DNA of 8,760 nt from Candidatus Arcticimaribacter sp. (GTDB lineage Bacteria; Bacteroidota; Bacteroidia; Flavobacteriales; Flavobacteriaceae): assembly GCA_011526335.1 (NCBI GenBank), contig WTJB01000110.1:1-8760 (forward strand), given 5' to 3'. Within the stretch, counting starts at the first letter, position 1; every line of letters starts with the position of its first letter. The translations under genes and the position numbers were made by a program. The notes below the pieces were generated by a model. It was given only the letters and a program-made list of their open reading frames with translations. It made no database searches and was not told the DNA's origin. Below are positions 5,924 through 8,760 of the stretch, one piece after another.

Positions 5924-6454
5924 ATGCACATTTATTTTATGACCCTCTTTGTCCTTTTCCAGGGCTACGAAACCCAAAAATATCGGGTGGTAGAACAACT
6001 CGGTAAAGTAGAGATACGCTATTATCCCCCAGCAATGAAAGTCAAAACGAAGGGGAGAACATCAAAGAACAATAACTTTAACACCTTGTTCAGATACATT
6101 TCTGGTCATAACGTTAAAAAAGAGAAAATTGCCATGACCACACCCGTCTATATTTTTTCTGAAGGCGATACCGAAGTTATGGAGTTTGTTTTACCGAGTA
6201 AGTACAAAGGAGAAGCTCCCGCTGCTGTGGCGGCCAATACCGAAGTTTATGAATCTGCCGAGGGGTATTATGCAGCCATTTCGTTTGGCGGATACGCAAA
6301 CGCTACTAAAGTAAAAACCTATACCCAAGAATTACTTAAAGCACTAAGGGTAGCGGGGAAGTCGCTTGTTGGGAAACCCCAATTACTTTCCTACGATGCG
6401 CCCTTCAAATTTTATAATCGTCGAAATGAAATGCTTGTCGAAATAAAAAAGTAG
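5924..6454 (+). CDS. SOUL-family heme-binding protein
   Basis: A 176-residue SOUL/HBP-family protein, expected to bind heme or other tetrapyrroles without enzymatic turnover. Family landmarks run in order: YETQKYRVVEQLGKVEIRYYPP (15-36), FRYISGHN (56-63), KIAMTTPV (68-75), MEFVLPSKY (86-94), and YDAPFKFYNRRNEMLVEI (157-174). The full domain is present. The N-terminus (MHIYFMTLFVLFQG) is hydrophobic but short, with no basic region, so export by a classical signal peptide is uncertain. A second in-frame ATG at 5939 is an alternative start. The gene lies 39 nt after the 2TM gene, with a -7-like box in the gap, so it may be transcribed alone, with the upstream pair, or both. A hairpin terminator begins within its stop codon. 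Confidence 0.9.
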   Translation: MHIYFMTLFVLFQGYETQKYRVVEQLGKVEIRYYPPAMKVKTKGRTSKNNNFNTLFRYISGHNVKKEKIAMTTPVYIFSEGDTEVMEFVLPSKYKGEAPAAVAANTEVYESAEGYYAAISFGGYANATKVKTYTQELLKALRVAGKSLVGKPQLLSYDAPFKFYNRRNEMLVEIKK

Positions 6455-6475
6455 CCCTCGCAAGGAGGGCGTTTT
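6445..6475. terminator. Bidirectional rho-independent terminator
   Basis: A perfect 6-bp GC-rich stem, GCCCTC (6454-6459) paired with GAGGGC (6465-6470), closes a 5-nt loop. On the plus strand it is followed by GTTTT, ending the SOUL transcript. On the minus strand it is followed by TAC and six T residues, ending the propeller gene transcript. It lies between two convergent genes whose stop codons are 22 nt apart. Confidence 0.8.
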
Positions 6476-6476
6476 G

Positions 6477-8760
6477 CTATTCTTTTAAATAATCGAGTTG
6501 TAGGGTTTTATAGTTTGCATTAAATGCTTTAACCTCCTTTTCCATTAACCCTTGATAAAGGGTCAACTGTTCTTCTACAGCAAGCGTAAGTTCTTTACGC
6601 ACTGCTTCGTCTTGTGCTGTGGGCGGGAAGTCATTCATTGTTACTAAACGATTCAAATGACCTAATTTGTTCGTCAGACGAATCGGGAAATTCAAGGGAT
6701 CTTGATTGCTTCGATTTTGGGTTTGATATAAGGCTTTTTCTATGGCAGCTAGACGTTCCCGTAAAGCTTTCGATTCGGAAATTAAAGTTTTTGCCATCTC
6801 TTCCTCTTTATAGTTTCCTTCAAAGTCTTTGAGTTTTTTGTTTAAAGCTCTAATTTTTTTGATGGCTTTATGCGCTTTATCTACGGTTGTATTTACCGCT
6901 TTGACAAACGTAAATTGCGCCTTCATATCGGTAATGGTAGCCTCTGCCTTAGGGCTAGGTAAAATGGTAAAATCTTGTATTTGGGAAGCACCGTTTACCG
7001 TGAGTACCGCTTTGTATTCCCCTGGGACGGCTTTGGCCCCAGAAAAAGAAGCACTCCAAAAGATCATTCCTTTTAGACGTTCAGCACCATCATAGCGCAT
7101 GTCCCATACCCATTGGTTCCCACCAGCTTGAGGTTTTAGTGCGTTCTTTTTATCGGTGGAGGCGAAACGTTTGATAAGCGTCCCATCGGCCTCTGTAATC
7201 TCAATGGCAACCGTGTCTTTTTCAGCATCATAATTTTTTAGATAGTAATGAAAAATCACCCCATTGGGGAGGTTAGTTCCTGCAGTAAGGGAAGCCTTTC
7301 CTCCTCTACCTTGTACGCGATAACTGTCTTTGGGCTTATAGAGTAAAGCTTCAGGACGAGCCGATTTTTGTAAGGATTGATGAATTACTGTTAGGTCATC
7401 CACCATCCACAGACTTCGTCCTTGTGTAGCGACAATTAAACTATTGTCTTTTACGGTAAGGTCGGTAATGGGGACCAAAGGCAAGTTTTGCTGAAAACTT
7501 TGCCAATGCCCTCCGTCGTCAAAAGAGATGTACATCCCGTTTTCGGTTCCCGCATAAAGAAGCCCCTTTTGTTTCGGGTCTTCTCTAAGGACACGGGTAA
7601 AGTGTTCATCTGGGATTCCTTGGGTAATGCGTGTCCAACTTTGACCGTAATCCTCTGTTTTATATAAATAGGGGGTAAAGTCGCCCATTTTATAACGTGT
7701 TCCAGCAACATAGCAGGTTCCGGGCGCAAAAGCAGAGGCCTCTATGCTGTTGATCATCATCCATTCGGGTAATCCTTTTGGGGTGACATTGGTCCAATTT
7801 TTTCCGCCATCTTGGGTAAGATGAATTAAACCATCATCACTCCCTACCCATAAGAGTCCTTCTTCTAGTGGAGATTCACTAGCCGCAAAGAGGGTACAAT
7901 AATATTCTACTCCTGTATTGTCTTGAGTTATCAATCCTCCTGAGGAGGTTAATTTTTCAGGGACATTTCGGGTTAAATCTGGGCTGATGATGTCCCAACT
8001 TTGTCCTTCATTTTCAGAAACGTGGACATGGTTCGAAAAGGTGTACAGCTTTTTGGGATTGTGTTTACTAAAGACGATAGGGAAATTCCATTGAAATCGA
8101 TACTTCATCCCTTCTGCTCCGTAACCCATGGGGTTGTCGGGCCAAACATTAATGCCACGAACACTTTCGGTGTCATGATTTACCCGGGTCAAAAAACCAC
8201 CATAACTTCCTCCGTAAACAATCTCGTCATTTGTAGGATCAATCGCAATATGGGCAGATTCTCCACCAGCAGTAGCTTCCCAGTCGTCCTCGCCAAGCGA
8301 ACGGCCAAAGCTTCTATGCCGAATTCGGATGGTAGAATTATCTTGTTGGGCAGCATAAATTCTGTAGGGGAATGCGTTGTCAGTCGTAACGCGGTAAAAC
8401 TGGGCTGTGGGTTGATTGTGGTAGGTACTCCAGCGTTTTCCACCGTCATATGATACTTGTGCCCCCCCGTCATCGCCAATAATCATCCGTTTGTTGTCTT
8501 CGGGAGCGATCCAAAGGTCATGATGATCGCCATGAGGGGCTCTATGGGCTTTAAAGGTTTTTCCACCATCGGTAGAATGATGGTAAGCTACATTCATGAC
8601 ATAAACGCCATCGACATCCTGGGTGTCGGCATATATTTTGGTATAATACCAGGCGCGCTGACGTAGTGCTCTGCTATCATTTACATAGTCCCAACTCTCT
8701 CCTCCGTTATCCGAACGGTACACCCCTCCTTTTTCGTTATGTTCTACAATAGACCATACG
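6477..8760 (-). CDS. Large Asp-box (BNR/VPS10-sortilin-like) beta-propeller protein (5' end cut by window edge)
   Basis: The frame is open to the right edge, so the visible part is the C-terminal 760 residues of a protein whose relatives are about 1000 residues. The GTG at 8723 is internal, because the twelve codons before it continue the family pattern (VWSIVEHNEKGGVYRSDNGG). Seven Asp-box motifs, (S/T)xDxGxxW-like, are visible near residues 16-23, 62-69, 103-110, 248-255, 315-322, 368-375 and 412-419, marking propeller blades. A beta-sandwich-like segment follows (about 470-600), with GGNQWVWDMRYDG and VPGEYKAVLTVNG. Then comes a charged, mostly helical tail (about 610-760), possibly a coiled coil. 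Relatives are usually annotated 'glycosyl hydrolase' or VPS10-domain protein, but I see no proof of hydrolase activity. They are generally exported; any signal peptide lies outside the window. No type IX C-terminal sorting domain is seen. Confidence 0.88.
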   Translation of the reverse strand, partial: VWSIVEHNEKGGVYRSDNGGESWDYVNDSRALRQRAWYYTKIYADTQDVDGVYVMNVAYHHSTDGGKTFKAHRAPHGDHHDLWIAPEDNKRMIIGDDGGAQVSYDGGKRWSTYHNQPTAQFYRVTTDNAFPYRIYAAQQDNSTIRIRHRSFGRSLGEDDWEATAGGESAHIAIDPTNDEIVYGGSYGGFLTRVNHDTESVRGINVWPDNPMGYGAEGMKYRFQWNFPIVFSKHNPKKLYTFSNHVHVSENEGQSWDIISPDLTRNVPEKLTSSGGLITQDNTGVEYYCTLFAASESPLEEGLLWVGSDDGLIHLTQDGGKNWTNVTPKGLPEWMMINSIEASAFAPGTCYVAGTRYKMGDFTPYLYKTEDYGQSWTRITQGIPDEHFTRVLREDPKQKGLLYAGTENGMYISFDDGGHWQSFQQNLPLVPITDLTVKDNSLIVATQGRSLWMVDDLTVIHQSLQKSARPEALLYKPKDSYRVQGRGGKASLTAGTNLPNGVIFHYYLKNYDAEKDTVAIEITEADGTLIKRFASTDKKNALKPQAGGNQWVWDMRYDGAERLKGMIFWSASFSGAKAVPGEYKAVLTVNGASQIQDFTILPSPKAEATITDMKAQFTFVKAVNTTVDKAHKAIKKIRALNKKLKDFEGNYKEEEMAKTLISESKALRERLAAIEKALYQTQNRSNQDPLNFPIRLTNKLGHLNRLVTMNDFPPTAQDEAVRKELTLAVEEQLTLYQGLMEKEVKAFNANYKTLQLDYLKE

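Noticed and set aside
6477..6560. Type IX secretion C-terminal sorting domain on the propeller protein
   Set aside because: The C-terminus is helical and charged, without the beta-rich sorting motif.
8001..8453. 150-codon plus-strand reading frame opposite the propeller gene
   Set aside because: It is antisense to Asp-box coding sequence and the translation is not protein-like; other opposite-strand frames at 2855-3304, 3633-3857 and 6829-7095 were dropped for the same reason.
8721..8723. GTG at 8723 as a start of the propeller gene
   Set aside because: The codons upstream to the window edge continue the conserved repeat sequence without a stop, so the gene is partial.

Overview
This window looks like an ordinary chromosomal stretch from a member of the Bacteroidota, most likely a marine-type flavobacterium. 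The evidence is: protein families typical of that group (a DUF1295 membrane protein, a 2TM-domain protein, a SOUL heme-binding protein, a large Asp-box propeller exoprotein); start codons without clear Shine-Dalgarno sequences; and several matches or near-matches to the Bacteroidota -7 promoter element TAnnTTTG just ahead of genes. I see no rRNA, tRNA, CRISPR array, insertion sequence or phage gene.

Left block (1-2445, minus strand): three tightly packed genes, read right to left. They are a PLP-dependent group II amino-acid decarboxylase, a small KdgF-like single-domain cupin, and a short-chain dehydrogenase (SDR) cut by the left edge. Spacers are 13 and 3 nt, so this is very probably one operon and one metabolic pathway, but the substrate cannot be read from the window. 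The SDR belongs to a divergent branch: three of the four classical catalytic residues are replaced. This operon is the most interesting part of the window.

Middle block: a 133-nt divergent intergenic region leads to a plus-strand cytoplasmic GH13 alpha-glucosidase (2579-4228). Its active-site signature is that of oligo-1,6-glucosidases. Its end overlaps by 9 nt the end of a convergent minus-strand GNAT acetyltransferase (4220-4723, GTG start). A 44-nt divergent region then starts a plus-strand pair separated by 1 nt: a DUF1295 integral membrane protein and an 80-residue 2TM-domain protein (4768-5884). A SOUL-family heme-binding protein follows (5924-6454), probably from its own promoter.

Right block: a bidirectional hairpin terminator (about 6445-6475) separates the SOUL gene from a convergent minus-strand gene that runs off the right edge. 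That gene gives the C-terminal 760 residues of a large Asp-box (BNR/VPS10-sortilin-like) beta-propeller protein with a helical C-terminal region.

Beyond the decarboxylase-cupin-SDR operon there is no sign of a defence system, mobile element or new RNA. I do not claim a novel system; the findings are mostly modest.
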